DNA of 25,430 bases from Candidatus Altimarinota bacterium (GTDB lineage: Bacteria; Patescibacteriota; Gracilibacteria; RBG-16-42-10), in assembly GCA_017984655.1 (NCBI GenBank), contig JAGNZB010000003.1, forward strand, positions 1 to 25,430, written 5' to 3'. Below the pieces are notes generated by a model that did not search any database, was not told the DNA's origin, and was given only the letters and a program-made list of their open reading frames with translations. The stretch's first letter is position 1; each line of letters opens with the position of its first letter. The position numbers and the translations under genes are program-made. Positions 14,885 through 22,511 of the stretch are shown piece by piece.

Positions 14885-15565
14885 TTATTGGTGCAAGCGC
14901 TGAAACTCTAACACATAGAAAGTAACATCACTGTTGTGAGCTTCGCTAAAGGTATTTTCCAATCGAAAACCATTCTCTGCTGCTAATCGAAAAGGCAGAT
15001 CCACATCGATGTCACCAAAGTTCGCCCAACCAAAATAAATGCGCCCGTTTAATTTCAAATGGGCAGATGCCTCTTTGAAAAATCGCTCTTTCATTTCATC
15101 ATTCGGATCCCAAAACATCCGATCAATAGTATCGTGGACATCATGCCTGGTATAGGGTGGATTACAGATAATCACATCGAACACACCCGCTACTTGCTCA
15201 AATCCATTGGAGAGCAGAAACTCCACATTCGACACACCTTGGAGCTGCGCATTACGCACGCTATTGGCCACTGCCAAAGCATTGATATCAACGCCAATCC
15301 CACCTGCTGCTCGCTTTGCCACAGCAATCGAGACCGCCCCACTGCCACAACCGATCTCAAGAAAATTTTCCGTCTGACCAATCTCTACTGATTCCATCAT
15401 CAGCTTCGTATCAGTGGACGTCTGGTATACGCCAGGATCGACCACAATATCCAGAGCACCACAGTGGACATGCATCTGTGCAGCAGTATGTCTTTCCTCC
15501 AGTCTTTTTGCTTGCTTCGGCACCGAAAGAAAACCGCTTTGTGGTATTGGAGAAGATTTTTCCAT
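14885..15565 (-). CDS. SAM-dependent methyltransferase, NPPY type
   Basis: Residues 65-80 hold motif I (FLEIGCGSGAVSI), which binds S-adenosylmethionine. Motif IV is CNPPYTR (about 134-140), the signature of enzymes that methylate a nitrogen, such as HemK/PrmC (glutamine in release factors) and TrmN6 or adenine methylases. The N-terminal extension (HVHCGALDIVVDPGVYQ) and the end (FYVLEFQRL) are like PrmC-related small methyltransferases. At 226 residues it lacks the PrmC N-terminal helical domain, so the target is uncertain. It is the first gene of the minus-strand run down to 11504. Between it and the oxygenase gene (14719-14884) I see no other gene. Confidence 0.85.
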   Translation of the reverse strand: MEKSSPIPQSGFLSVPKQAKRLEERHTAAQMHVHCGALDIVVDPGVYQTSTDTKLMMESVEIGQTENFLEIGCGSGAVSIAVAKRAAGGIGVDINALAVANSVRNAQLQGVSNVEFLLSNGFEQVAGVFDVIICNPPYTRHDVHDTIDRMFWDPNDEMKERFFKEASAHLKLNGRIYFGWANFGDIDVDLPFRLAAENGFRLENTFSEAHNSDVTFYVLEFQRLHQ

Positions 15566-15675
15566 ACTAATAAAAGTGATACCGTCACAATAGACAAATT
15601 ATTCATCTAAGAACAGGTAACAACCGGCTGCAGATTGACAAATAGTGGGACTTTTGTATAACCAACTATTCACTA

Positions 15676-15912
15676 TTACAGCACCACGCAGTCAAATGGG
15701 GGGAATGCCGGCACAGCCAAGAGGCTCCGGGTGACAGCCCCAAAATAAAGACTGAGTAGCGAGTCATCTTTTCTCGTTGCATATACTATAGCAACATTAA
15801 GCGCTGTACTGGTGTGTAGATCTATTGGCAATTGTGCAACGGATTCTTGCAAAATACCAAAGTGGAGCTTGGCTCCACTAAAAAACAGGACTTTACTCAC
15901 GCCACAACACAT
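15676..15912 (-). CDS. Doubtful small ORF, weakly like a universal stress protein remnant
   Basis: This ORF of 78 residues lies in the 416-base gap between the divergent genes at 15565 and 15982. KVLFFSGAK near the start and GAVTRSLLAVPAF near the end faintly recall the two ends of a universal stress protein, but the middle is missing. It could equally be chance. It covers the region that has the hairpin at 15861-15879. Confidence 0.2.
   Translation of the reverse strand: MCCGVSKVLFFSGAKLHFGILQESVAQLPIDLHTSTALNVAIVYATRKDDSLLSLYFGAVTRSLLAVPAFPPFDCVVL
15861..15879. repeat. Perfect 8-bp inverted repeat
   Basis: AGTGGAGC-TTG-GCTCCACT is a perfect hairpin with a three-base loop, followed on the plus strand by AAAAAA. 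It lies 33 bases before the predicted promoter of the kinase cassette. It could be an operator or, on the minus strand, a structured RNA element. There is no T-run on either side in the right place for a standard terminator. Confidence 0.55.
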
Positions 15913-15940
15913 TGACGCTAGATTATTTGTATTTTAGATT
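15912..15940 (+). promoter_or_regulatory. Possible promoter of the kinase-glycosyltransferase cassette
   Basis: TTGACG (15912-15917) is followed by a 17-base spacer and TAGATT (15935-15940), a four-of-six match to TATAAT. It is the best candidate in the gap before the kinase ATG at 15982. A leader of about 35 bases would result. Confidence 0.4.
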
Positions 15941-15981
15941 AATAGTTCGTATAGTGTTCCCGACTTGGTAAATCATCGCTA

Positions 15982-16668
15982 ATGAATGATGAGAAAAAGA
16001 TTAGTTTTCCAATTCACTTGCCAGGCTGGTTGGAAGAAATAATAGGTCATAATCATACTCCCCCACTAGAACTCGTTCAGTTTGGGACTTTTTTACATCA
16101 ACAAAAGCTGATTAAGATTTCACTGGAAGGATTACCTGGTGGTGGCAAAAGCTCTATTGTAAAGCACTTTAGACAATATGACACAATAGATTGTTTTAAC
16201 CAATTTGAAACTAGTATCGACTCATCCTCTTTCGATCAGGTTCAGTATATTAGAAATGACATTGTGAAGTCGCACTTAGCTCAAGCATCTAAGAAACGAT
16301 TTGTTTTGTCGGACAGAGATTTTTTATCTACCCTAGCATTTTTGTACGCTACTTCATCTATGAATAAAGATCATGCGTATGAAATACTCAATGAATACTA
16401 CAGTATGTTACTTGGTAGAGATCTAGTATTGGCTGATATCTATATTTACCTCAAAGTACCACAAGATCAAGCATTGATCAGAAAGAATAGAATTGCTAAT
16501 TCAGAATCAGTCTGGTGCAATTTGGATTTTTTGAATCGGATGAGTGACTTTTATGATCAGGTGTTTGATAAACTACAACACTTAAGTTTTGTAATAGTAA
16601 TTGACACAAATAGCACCTCACTTTCACAAGCCATTACCAAAATTACAAATATAATTAAAAGCATATGA
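15982..16668 (+). CDS. P-loop kinase, thymidylate/deoxynucleoside kinase-like
   Basis: ISLEGLPGGGKSSIVKHF (about residues 48-65) is a Walker A motif in the form typical of thymidylate kinase and deoxynucleoside kinases. SDRDFLSTLAF resembles the DR(Y/x)xxSxxAF substrate motif, and YIYLKVPQDQALIRKNR is like the lid region. The protein is 228 residues with an N-terminal extension of about 45 residues that is not typical. It would phosphorylate a nucleoside or nucleotide, but a sugar-like substrate cannot be excluded. It opens an AT-rich cassette and overlaps the glycosyltransferase by four bases (ATGA), so translation is probably coupled. No ribosome binding site is apparent. Confidence 0.8.
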   Translation: MNDEKKISFPIHLPGWLEEIIGHNHTPPLELVQFGTFLHQQKLIKISLEGLPGGGKSSIVKHFRQYDTIDCFNQFETSIDSSSFDQVQYIRNDIVKSHLAQASKKRFVLSDRDFLSTLAFLYATSSMNKDHAYEILNEYYSMLLGRDLVLADIYIYLKVPQDQALIRKNRIANSESVWCNLDFLNRMSDFYDQVFDKLQHLSFVIVIDTNSTSLSQAITKITNIIKSI

Positions 16669-17798
16669 GTAATGCTTATGACATAGTATTTTTGAATGAA
16701 GGCAAGTTTCAGCCAATCACTACTGGTGGTGATTTGTTCAAAGTAAACTTCTTCAAGTACCTGAGTAAAAAGTTACGACTGAAGGTTATTAGTACCACCA
16801 GAAACTATGATCAAGAAGCTCCACGTTATCAGCAGTACTTAGCTAGTATTGGTAATAGCTACGAGATTGAGCTGCTTCCTCCCTATCAATTTTATTCCAA
16901 CTTACAGTATTTAGAGTCAAGTATCGGAGATACACCATGTGTGATGTTCAATGATGCCATCAACATGAACACTATTGGGAGAAAGTTAAAACAGAAACTT
17001 AATGTAAAGATTGGCTACGAGGCTCACAATATTAATTACCATCTCAATACAGAATTACAACTAGGTGCAAAAGAAATAACTTATGAAAAGATAATTGAAA
17101 CTGAAGCTCTCATACTGGCAGACTATATTTTCGTGAGATCACAAAATGACAAAAACCAACTACAGTTGTTAGCAACAGCCTATAGTGACAAGATTCATAT
17201 CGCTCGTAGCGGCATTGATGATCAGTACATCAAAAACATCTACCATCTCCAAACCAAGTCTAGCTTCAATAAAAAGATCGGCTTTATAGGACATTTGAAT
17301 TACCAACCAAACATTCAGGCAGTACAATACATCATTGATCGCATAGCACCACAAGTTTATCAATACGACAAAGAGATAGTATTTCTGATAGCTGGAGTTG
17401 GGATGGATAAAAGTCGATTCAAAAACATCCCCAATGTTCAATACGTAGGTTATGTCCCTACTGTTGAAGCTTTTCTCCAAGATGTTGATTTAGCTATTTG
17501 TCCATTAACAGAGGGATCTGGAACTAGGTTGAAAATTGTTGATTATCTTTCTCGAGGAATCCCAACAATTAGTACTTCAAAAGGAATTGAGGGATTAGAA
17601 GACACAATTGAGGAATGTATTATTTTAGAGAACAATATTGATGCATATGCCAATAAAATTAAAAGTTTCTACAACCAAGACTTTGCATCAATACAAGAAC
17701 GATCAAAAAAATCACTAGAATTTATCAAGAGATATCGAGCTTGGTCAGTAATTATTAATGATTATTATCTACCACTAAAATCTTTATGCCCTTATTAA
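16665..17798 (+). CDS. Glycosyltransferase, GT4 family (GT-B fold)
   Basis: The C-terminal Rossmann half shows GFIGHLNYQPNIQAVQYIID, IPNVQYVGYVPTVEAFLQDV and CPLTEGSGTRLKIVDYLSRG, the usual GT4 set. The EGSGTRLK segment places the conserved Glu that holds the nucleotide-sugar donor. The N-terminal half begins IVFLNEGKFQPITTGG and has YEAHNINYH before the interdomain hinge. At 377 residues it is a normal length. It is soluble and probably peripheral at the inner side of the membrane, transferring a sugar to a surface glycan or lipid. Its donor and acceptor are unknown. It overlaps the kinase by four bases and the Nudix gene by 13 bases. Confidence 0.92.
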   Translation: MSNAYDIVFLNEGKFQPITTGGDLFKVNFFKYLSKKLRLKVISTTRNYDQEAPRYQQYLASIGNSYEIELLPPYQFYSNLQYLESSIGDTPCVMFNDAINMNTIGRKLKQKLNVKIGYEAHNINYHLNTELQLGAKEITYEKIIETEALILADYIFVRSQNDKNQLQLLATAYSDKIHIARSGIDDQYIKNIYHLQTKSSFNKKIGFIGHLNYQPNIQAVQYIIDRIAPQVYQYDKEIVFLIAGVGMDKSRFKNIPNVQYVGYVPTVEAFLQDVDLAICPLTEGSGTRLKIVDYLSRGIPTISTSKGIEGLEDTIEECIILENNIDAYANKIKSFYNQDFASIQERSKKSLEFIKRYRAWSVIINDYYLPLKSLCPY

Positions 17799-18193
17799 GC
17801 GCCATTTGTGCTGGAGGTTTTATCACAAAAGGCAATCAGTTTCTTTTGGTTGAGGAAAAAGACGGTACATATAATTTTCCTATGGGCAATGTAGAACAGA
17901 ATGAATCAATCGAAGACGCTTGTATGAGAGAGGTAAAAGAAGAAACTGGCTTTGAAGTAGCCATCGACAATTTGCGCACGGTACTACATATCAAGAGAGG
18001 TGACTTTTACTTAACGAAGTTTCTATTCAATGTCTCAATTGTGACTATACACACACATTATGATCCGGAGGTGGTGGGCATTAGATTTGTAACTGAAGAA
18101 GAATTTAGAGCCCTTCATGCTGCACATAAATTGAGAAGTTCTGACATGCTGGCACTTTACGAAAGCCGTAAACAAATAGGTTATTATGAGTAA
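17786..18193 (+). CDS. Nudix hydrolase
   Basis: The Nudix box is perfect: G34, E40, then R48-E49-V50 and E52-E53-x-G55-F56 in MGNVEQNESIEDACMREV. The domain covers the whole 135 residues (ICAGGFITKGNQFLLVEEK is the first strand pair). It should cleave a nucleoside diphosphate linked to another group. Next to a glycosyltransferase and a sugar-nucleotide dehydrogenase, a nucleotide-sugar is a reasonable but unproven substrate. It overlaps the genes before (13 bases) and after (8 bases). Confidence 0.92.
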   Translation: MPLLSAICAGGFITKGNQFLLVEEKDGTYNFPMGNVEQNESIEDACMREVKEETGFEVAIDNLRTVLHIKRGDFYLTKFLFNVSIVTIHTHYDPEVVGIRFVTEEEFRALHAAHKLRSSDMLALYESRKQIGYYE

Positions 18194-18581
18194 CAAAATT
18201 ATTTATGCTCTCATTAAGACTGAGAGCTACAAATGCTCAACCAGTAGGAAATTTATTGAGCGCGCAATCACTGAAGCGGACATTCTGATCCTACGGAGAA
18301 GAGTCTTCATTCTGGGACTAAATGAATTCAACTTTCTGCGCCGAGCGTCTTTGACCAAGCCCTATATAGATGAGCTAAGAACTTTATACTTAGATAAAGA
18401 ACATGAGTTATTAGAACTGTCGCTTGCTAGAATTCCTAATGCGGAGATGCTAACAGCACTACAAAGGTTAAAAGATCGTATCAGAAAACAATTGACCAAA
18501 AACTTTTTAGTCAACGGTATTCACATTCCAGACCCTGAAGAAATTACTACTGAAAGCGATTATTTTAGCAAAATTCTATGA
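18186..18581 (+). CDS. Hypothetical protein of the glycan cassette
   Basis: This 131-residue protein is not recognised. It is soluble and mostly helical, with many charged residues (for example LYLDKEHELLELSLARIPNA and LQRLKDRIRKQL). There are no cysteine clusters or membrane segments. It overlaps the Nudix gene by eight bases and the dehydrogenase gene by four bases (ATGA, stop TGA), so it is translated as part of the same unit. Its place suggests a role tied to the cassette, but nothing in the sequence shows which. Confidence 0.75.
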   Translation: MSNKIIYALIKTESYKCSTSRKFIERAITEADILILRRRVFILGLNEFNFLRRASLTKPYIDELRTLYLDKEHELLELSLARIPNAEMLTALQRLKDRIRKQLTKNFLVNGIHIPDPEEITTESDYFSKIL

Positions 18582-18763
18582 TCAATATCATTGGTGGTGG
18601 GAAAATTGGCATTATCAATGCTGTTGGCATTGCCCTACTCAACCCTAACTCAGAGGTACATATCACTGAACTTGATGCAAGTAGACGTTCACTGATTCTA
18701 TCAATGGAGGTCTTACAAGAAGACAGTAGTTTTGCAGTACTCAGTGAAAGAGAAATAACTTAA
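18578..18763 (+). CDS. N-terminal fragment of a UDP-glucose/GDP-mannose dehydrogenase-like enzyme
   Basis: These 61 residues begin MINIIGGGKIGIINAVGIAL, a Rossmann NAD-binding loop (GGGKIG), with an acidic residue at the end of strand two (ITELDAS). This is the first part of the sugar-nucleotide dehydrogenase fold. The frame ends at TAA (18761-18763), and the same frame continues directly in the next entry with the expected FICVGTPF motif. Together they would be one 403-residue enzyme if the TAA were sense. A CAA to TAA change (one base) would be enough. It may be a pseudogene, a sequencing error, or a split but still active protein. Confidence 0.8.
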   Translation: MINIIGGGKIGIINAVGIALLNPNSEVHITELDASRRSLILSMEVLQEDSSFAVLSEREIT

Positions 18764-19789
18764 TTGAAAGACCAGATATCTTGCTCAGAAAAACTCGAAC
18801 TAGATGCTAATTTCTACTTTATTTGTGTAGGAACACCTTTTATCAGTTATGAGGTAGGTTTTGACTCAAGCAAAATTGGTGAAGTTATCAGTGATGTGTG
18901 TAAACAGAAACCCCATGCACAAATCATTGTACGTTCCACACTAGGCTTGGATTTCCTAGAAAAACATCTTGAGCAAACTAACATTGCTGTGATGCCTGAG
19001 TTTATTCGAGAGGGATGCGGGTTAACTGACTTCTTGTATCCTACATTTTCAGTTATTGGCACTGCCAATGCTCAAATAGTTACAGCTCTAGCTAAAGTAG
19101 AACTCACAAAAGATACCAATGAAATTATTCACCTAACAATAAAAGAAGCAATTCTCTTGAAATTATTCAATAATTCATTCCATGCTCTCAAAGTAAGTTT
19201 CTTTAATGAAATAGCTCGTGTAGCAGCAAAGTATGACACTCCTTTCAAAAAGGTCATAGAGGTGATTGTTAGCGATAAAAAGGTGAATCTTTCCAATTAT
19301 TATACAAAACCAGGGTTGCCTTATGGGGGCCCATGTCTAACAAAAGACATTGAAGAATTAAGAAGATTGGCGAGACATAAAAAATGTCCAGTACCACTGC
19401 TAGACGGCATTACCCATAGCAACAAACAACATTATCTCAGGATCAAGACACAAATTGTTCATGCTCTGCTCAAAAACAAATGCTCAAGAGGAATTTGTTT
19501 TTATGGTATTGCCTTCAAGGAAGATGTAAATGATTTACGAAATTCTATTCCCTACAAATTAATTACTGATGTCATTGATGATAATGAAGTAGTAAGTCAC
19601 CTTGATTACTTCTTTTACGACGTAAATATCAAAGATGACATCGTGATCAATGGTAAAACTATCAAAAAAGTTTCTGACCCATTTAATAAAGAAGTAGTTG
19701 AAAAAATTGTGTTTCTGCATGGTACAGCAGGCCAAGAAGCAGCTACCATTTTGGATTTAAGCTCCAACGCAACAACATCATTGATTTAA
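18764..19789 (+). CDS. Main part of a UDP-glucose/GDP-mannose dehydrogenase-like enzyme
   Basis: The ORF continues the frame broken at 18761; its formal start TTG is not convincing. FYFICVGTPF, AVMPEFIREGCGLTDFLYPT and LFNNSFHALKVSFFNEIARV are the hallmarks of this family, which oxidises the sugar of UDP-glucose or GDP-mannose to an acid with two NAD. The catalytic cysteine is C191 in LPYGGPCLTKDIEEL; the usual form is GGSCFPKD, so Ser is Pro here. The C-terminal nucleotide-sugar domain (CFYGIAFKEDVNDLRNSIPY) is complete. All catalytic-domain motifs are intact, so the interruption may be recent or artificial. It is the last gene of the cassette. Confidence 0.88.
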   Translation: MKDQISCSEKLELDANFYFICVGTPFISYEVGFDSSKIGEVISDVCKQKPHAQIIVRSTLGLDFLEKHLEQTNIAVMPEFIREGCGLTDFLYPTFSVIGTANAQIVTALAKVELTKDTNEIIHLTIKEAILLKLFNNSFHALKVSFFNEIARVAAKYDTPFKKVIEVIVSDKKVNLSNYYTKPGLPYGGPCLTKDIEELRRLARHKKCPVPLLDGITHSNKQHYLRIKTQIVHALLKNKCSRGICFYGIAFKEDVNDLRNSIPYKLITDVIDDNEVVSHLDYFFYDVNIKDDIVINGKTIKKVSDPFNKEVVEKIVFLHGTAGQEAATILDLSSNATTSLI

Positions 19790-19824
19790 TTATCTAGAGA
19801 TAAAAACTCTTGTACTGATTTTTA

Positions 19825-19909
19825 TGCGGAGATAAGAGCTATCTCTTGGCTTCTGTGGTACTACAAGCGTAGGTACATGGAACCGCCGTTCCTTGAAGTT
19901 TCCTCCGCA
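19825..19909. other. Structured intergenic element, possible IS200/IS605 right-end remnant
   Basis: TGCGGAG (19825-19831) pairs with CTCCGCA (19903-19909). It encloses three hairpins: GAGATA/TATCTC, GTACTAC/GTAGGTAC and GGAAC/GTTCC. On the minus strand an ORF tail (VAEETSRNGGSMYLRL then TAG) is followed by CCACAGAAGCC and the GAGATA hairpin. That order recalls TnpB C-termini followed by GAAGCC plus a stem at the right end of IS605-type elements. No TnpB body is present. The gap 19790-20065 holds nothing else except the hairpin at 20027. Confidence 0.4.
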
Positions 19910-20026
19910 ACTGAAAACGTTACTTTTTGATTATGATCGACACCGCCACCAGCTAAATCCTCTCAAACGTCAATTGGAAGTAGTGCTATTCTGGGGGATC
20001 TATTAAGGCTTTGCCAAAGGATTGTG

Positions 20027-20044
20027 TTATTACTAAGGTAATAA
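20027..20044 (+). promoter_or_regulatory. Hairpin just before the SLH protein gene
   Basis: TTATTAC-TAAG-GTAATAA is a perfect seven-base-pair stem followed by TTTT, 21 bases before the ATG. It may be an operator, a weak attenuator or a 5' stabilising hairpin. No clear ribosome binding site lies between it and the start. Confidence 0.45.
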
Positions 20045-20065
20045 TTTTCTTAGCAAAAAAATCAC

Positions 20066-22498
20066 ATGAAGAAACTGGTATCGTATTGCTTAAGCATTGC
20101 AATCAGCTTGATGTGTTTTTTGGTAGCACCAGCTCCCGTGCTAGCGGCTCCGGCTGCTGATTTTTTCACCACCTGGGAAACTACTGTGGATGGTGAATCA
20201 ATTACGATCCCGACGACAGGTTCCGGCTACAACTACAATGTCGATTGGGGAGACACTACCGGTAGTGTCGGCGTCACAGGGAACGCTACCCATACCTATG
20301 CAACCGCTGGAATATATACAGTAATTATTTCTGGTGATTTCCCTCGTATTTATTTTCAGCTGGCTTCCGATCCGGAAAAGATACGATCAGTAGAACACTG
20401 GGGTACTAGAGCTTGGACATCTATGAGTGGCGCATTTGCGAACACCAACAACCTAGTCATCAATGCTACTGACATCCCCAATTTTTCAGCAATGACTAAT
20501 GCTTCATCCATGTTCATGGGTGCCAGCCAATTGACCACTATACCCAACATCAATGATTGGGATGTCTCTACCATTACCAATATGGCCAGTATGTTCTTTG
20601 GTACTCCCTTCAATGCTGATATCTCAGACTGGGATGTGTCCAATGTCACCAATATGAACAATATGTTTGGTAATGCTAGCGAGTTCAATCAAGATATTAG
20701 TAACTGGAACACCGCTAGCCTGACGTTGATTGAGAGTATGTTTTCTTATGCTGTAGCATTCAACCAGGATATTAGTAGTTGGGATGTATCCCAGATCGAC
20801 AGTACGATTAGTCTTTTTTCTCATGCTGCGGCTTTTGATCAAAACTTAGCTGCTTGGAATATAGCTAATGTGCTCGCAATGCATGATATGTTTGTGGATT
20901 CAGGGATGTCTACTACCAACTATGACGCCACATTGATTGGTTGGGCTACACAAGCTGTAGAAAGCAATGTCACCTTCAATGCCATAGGTACCCAATATTG
21001 TGCCGCATGGCAACAACACGCCACATTCATCGCTACTTATAATTGGACCATTCTAGATGACGGCATCGTAGACGGGGATTGTACGGTGACAGCTTCACCC
21101 ACCCTCTCAGCACCGCTCTCTGCCTCATCTCATGTCACCAACGTCCCCTTAACTATTTCATTTGTTCTTCCCGAAACCCCGCTGCCCGGGAGTGTTCGCC
21201 TCACCTTCACCCCCAGTATCGGCACTCCAATCGTGATCACTCTCAGCGATCCGGCACCGACCGTGCTCAATACATTTGCATTACCACTGAGAGGAGGCTT
21301 CGCCAGTACTAGCGAGGTCATCTCTGCTACTGCTTCTGAGATTCCAGCTGGTAGCTATACGATCACCCTTAGCTACCAAGACGAGATTGGCAATGCCGCA
21401 GCATCGAGTTCCGTAACTACAGTCACTCTTACAGCCCCCACAGAAGGGACATTACAGTTCCACATCTTTACTGATGATGACAAAAATGGTGTCCAAGGCA
21501 CAGCAGAAGACGATGGTTTCTCTGGAGCCACCCTAACAATCATTCAGGGCTCAGAGAGTGAAGAAGTTTCTTTTGATGAGCATGGTGATATCGACTCGAG
21601 TATTGCTGTGGGTACCTATACTTTGCGCGTCAATGTTCCTAGTGGCTATTCTCTCAGTGGTGGAGCAAATAACTTTTCAGTCACCATTACCGGTGGAGAC
21701 ACCACAGATGCTGGTAGCCGAGGAATTATTGTCCGCGCTGCCAGTAGTGGTGGCGGAGGTGGTAGTAGCGGTAGCAGTGGCAGCTCATTCTCAAGCAGTT
21801 TCAGTTCTAGTTCAAGCTCGAGCTCCAGTCTCAGAACAAGCAGCACCAGTAGTACCACTCCCGCAACTACTGATGACCTACCCACTCCCCAACCAAAAGA
21901 AGCTGTATGTTTAACAGCTGGTACAGCAGCAATACAATTTACTGACATCCAGAACAATAACGATGTCAGTTACCTGACCAAGCTCACTTTCAAGAGTGAC
22001 CCTAGTCGTCATTTGATCAATGGGTATAATCCTCTCCACTTTGGCCCCCATAACCAGCTTACTCGTTTTGAACTCTTGAAGATCGCCATCGGTAGCAACT
22101 GTGTTGGTGGTGGTAATTATACTAATTTCACACATACCAATACTCACTTCATTGATGTTCCCAAAGACAACTCAGAACAATCAAAAATTATTGGCGAAGC
22201 ATTTAGTCGAGGCATTGTCACTGGAGTCGGTGATCGTTTCTTTCCTGACACCCCAGTTTCTTTTGCTGAAATGACCAAAATGATCTTGGCTTCTTCAGCA
22301 TATTTCAATGAGGGAATACCAAACATCGCACTCACAGTTAGCAGCACCGATCTCCCCGATCCTTCATTTGCTCAACCAGTAGAATATGCCAAAAGACTAG
22401 GCATACTGCCAACCACGTTCGCTCCTCGCAATCCGGTCAACCGAGTGGAAATGGCCAATGTTCTCGCTAAGTATATTCAAGCGATGCACAGTCTTTAG
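20066..22498 (+). CDS. SLH-anchored surface protein with BspA-like (DUF285) repeats
   Basis: This is a large secreted protein of 810 residues. A signal peptide (1-27, ending VLAAPA) is followed by a PKD-like N-terminal region (YNYNVDWGDTTG, HTYATAGIYTVIISG). Residues about 140-330 are DUF285/BspA-like repeats with the motif FNQDISSWDVS..TNMxxMF. About 340-455 is an Ig-like domain. About 460-555 is an SdrD-B-like domain with a Ca-binding type loop DDDKNGVQGTAEDDGFSG. A Gly/Ser stretch (559-598) is a flexible spacer. About 620-810 are three SLH-like repeats (FTDIQN, FIDVPKDN, IVTGVGDRFFPDTP), which in other bacteria hold proteins on the cell wall. It is likely a surface adhesin or S-layer associated protein. 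It has no visible ribosome binding site. Confidence 0.93.
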   Translation: MKKLVSYCLSIAISLMCFLVAPAPVLAAPAADFFTTWETTVDGESITIPTTGSGYNYNVDWGDTTGSVGVTGNATHTYATAGIYTVIISGDFPRIYFQLASDPEKIRSVEHWGTRAWTSMSGAFANTNNLVINATDIPNFSAMTNASSMFMGASQLTTIPNINDWDVSTITNMASMFFGTPFNADISDWDVSNVTNMNNMFGNASEFNQDISNWNTASLTLIESMFSYAVAFNQDISSWDVSQIDSTISLFSHAAAFDQNLAAWNIANVLAMHDMFVDSGMSTTNYDATLIGWATQAVESNVTFNAIGTQYCAAWQQHATFIATYNWTILDDGIVDGDCTVTASPTLSAPLSASSHVTNVPLTISFVLPETPLPGSVRLTFTPSIGTPIVITLSDPAPTVLNTFALPLRGGFASTSEVISATASEIPAGSYTITLSYQDEIGNAAASSSVTTVTLTAPTEGTLQFHIFTDDDKNGVQGTAEDDGFSGATLTIIQGSESEEVSFDEHGDIDSSIAVGTYTLRVNVPSGYSLSGGANNFSVTITGGDTTDAGSRGIIVRAASSGGGGGSSGSSGSSFSSSFSSSSSSSSSLRTSSTSSTTPATTDDLPTPQPKEAVCLTAGTAAIQFTDIQNNNDVSYLTKLTFKSDPSRHLINGYNPLHFGPHNQLTRFELLKIAIGSNCVGGGNYTNFTHTNTHFIDVPKDNSEQSKIIGEAFSRGIVTGVGDRFFPDTPVSFAEMTKMILASSAYFNEGIPNIALTVSSTDLPDPSFAQPVEYAKRLGILPTTFAPRNPVNRVEMANVLAKYIQAMHSL

Positions 22499-22511
22499 CC
22501 TCAATTATAGA

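Noticed and set aside
15982..18581. UGA recoding (code 25) as in Gracilibacteria
   Set aside because: TGA ends the kinase and hypothetical genes exactly at ATGA overlaps with the next start, as a normal stop would.
19825..19909. tRNA gene from the seven-base closing stem and three hairpins
   Set aside because: The T-loop sequence (TTCRANY) and tRNA arm spacing are absent.
21646..21957. Minus-strand ORF rich in Leu and Glu
   Set aside because: Antisense reading of the Ser/Gly spacer of the SLH protein.
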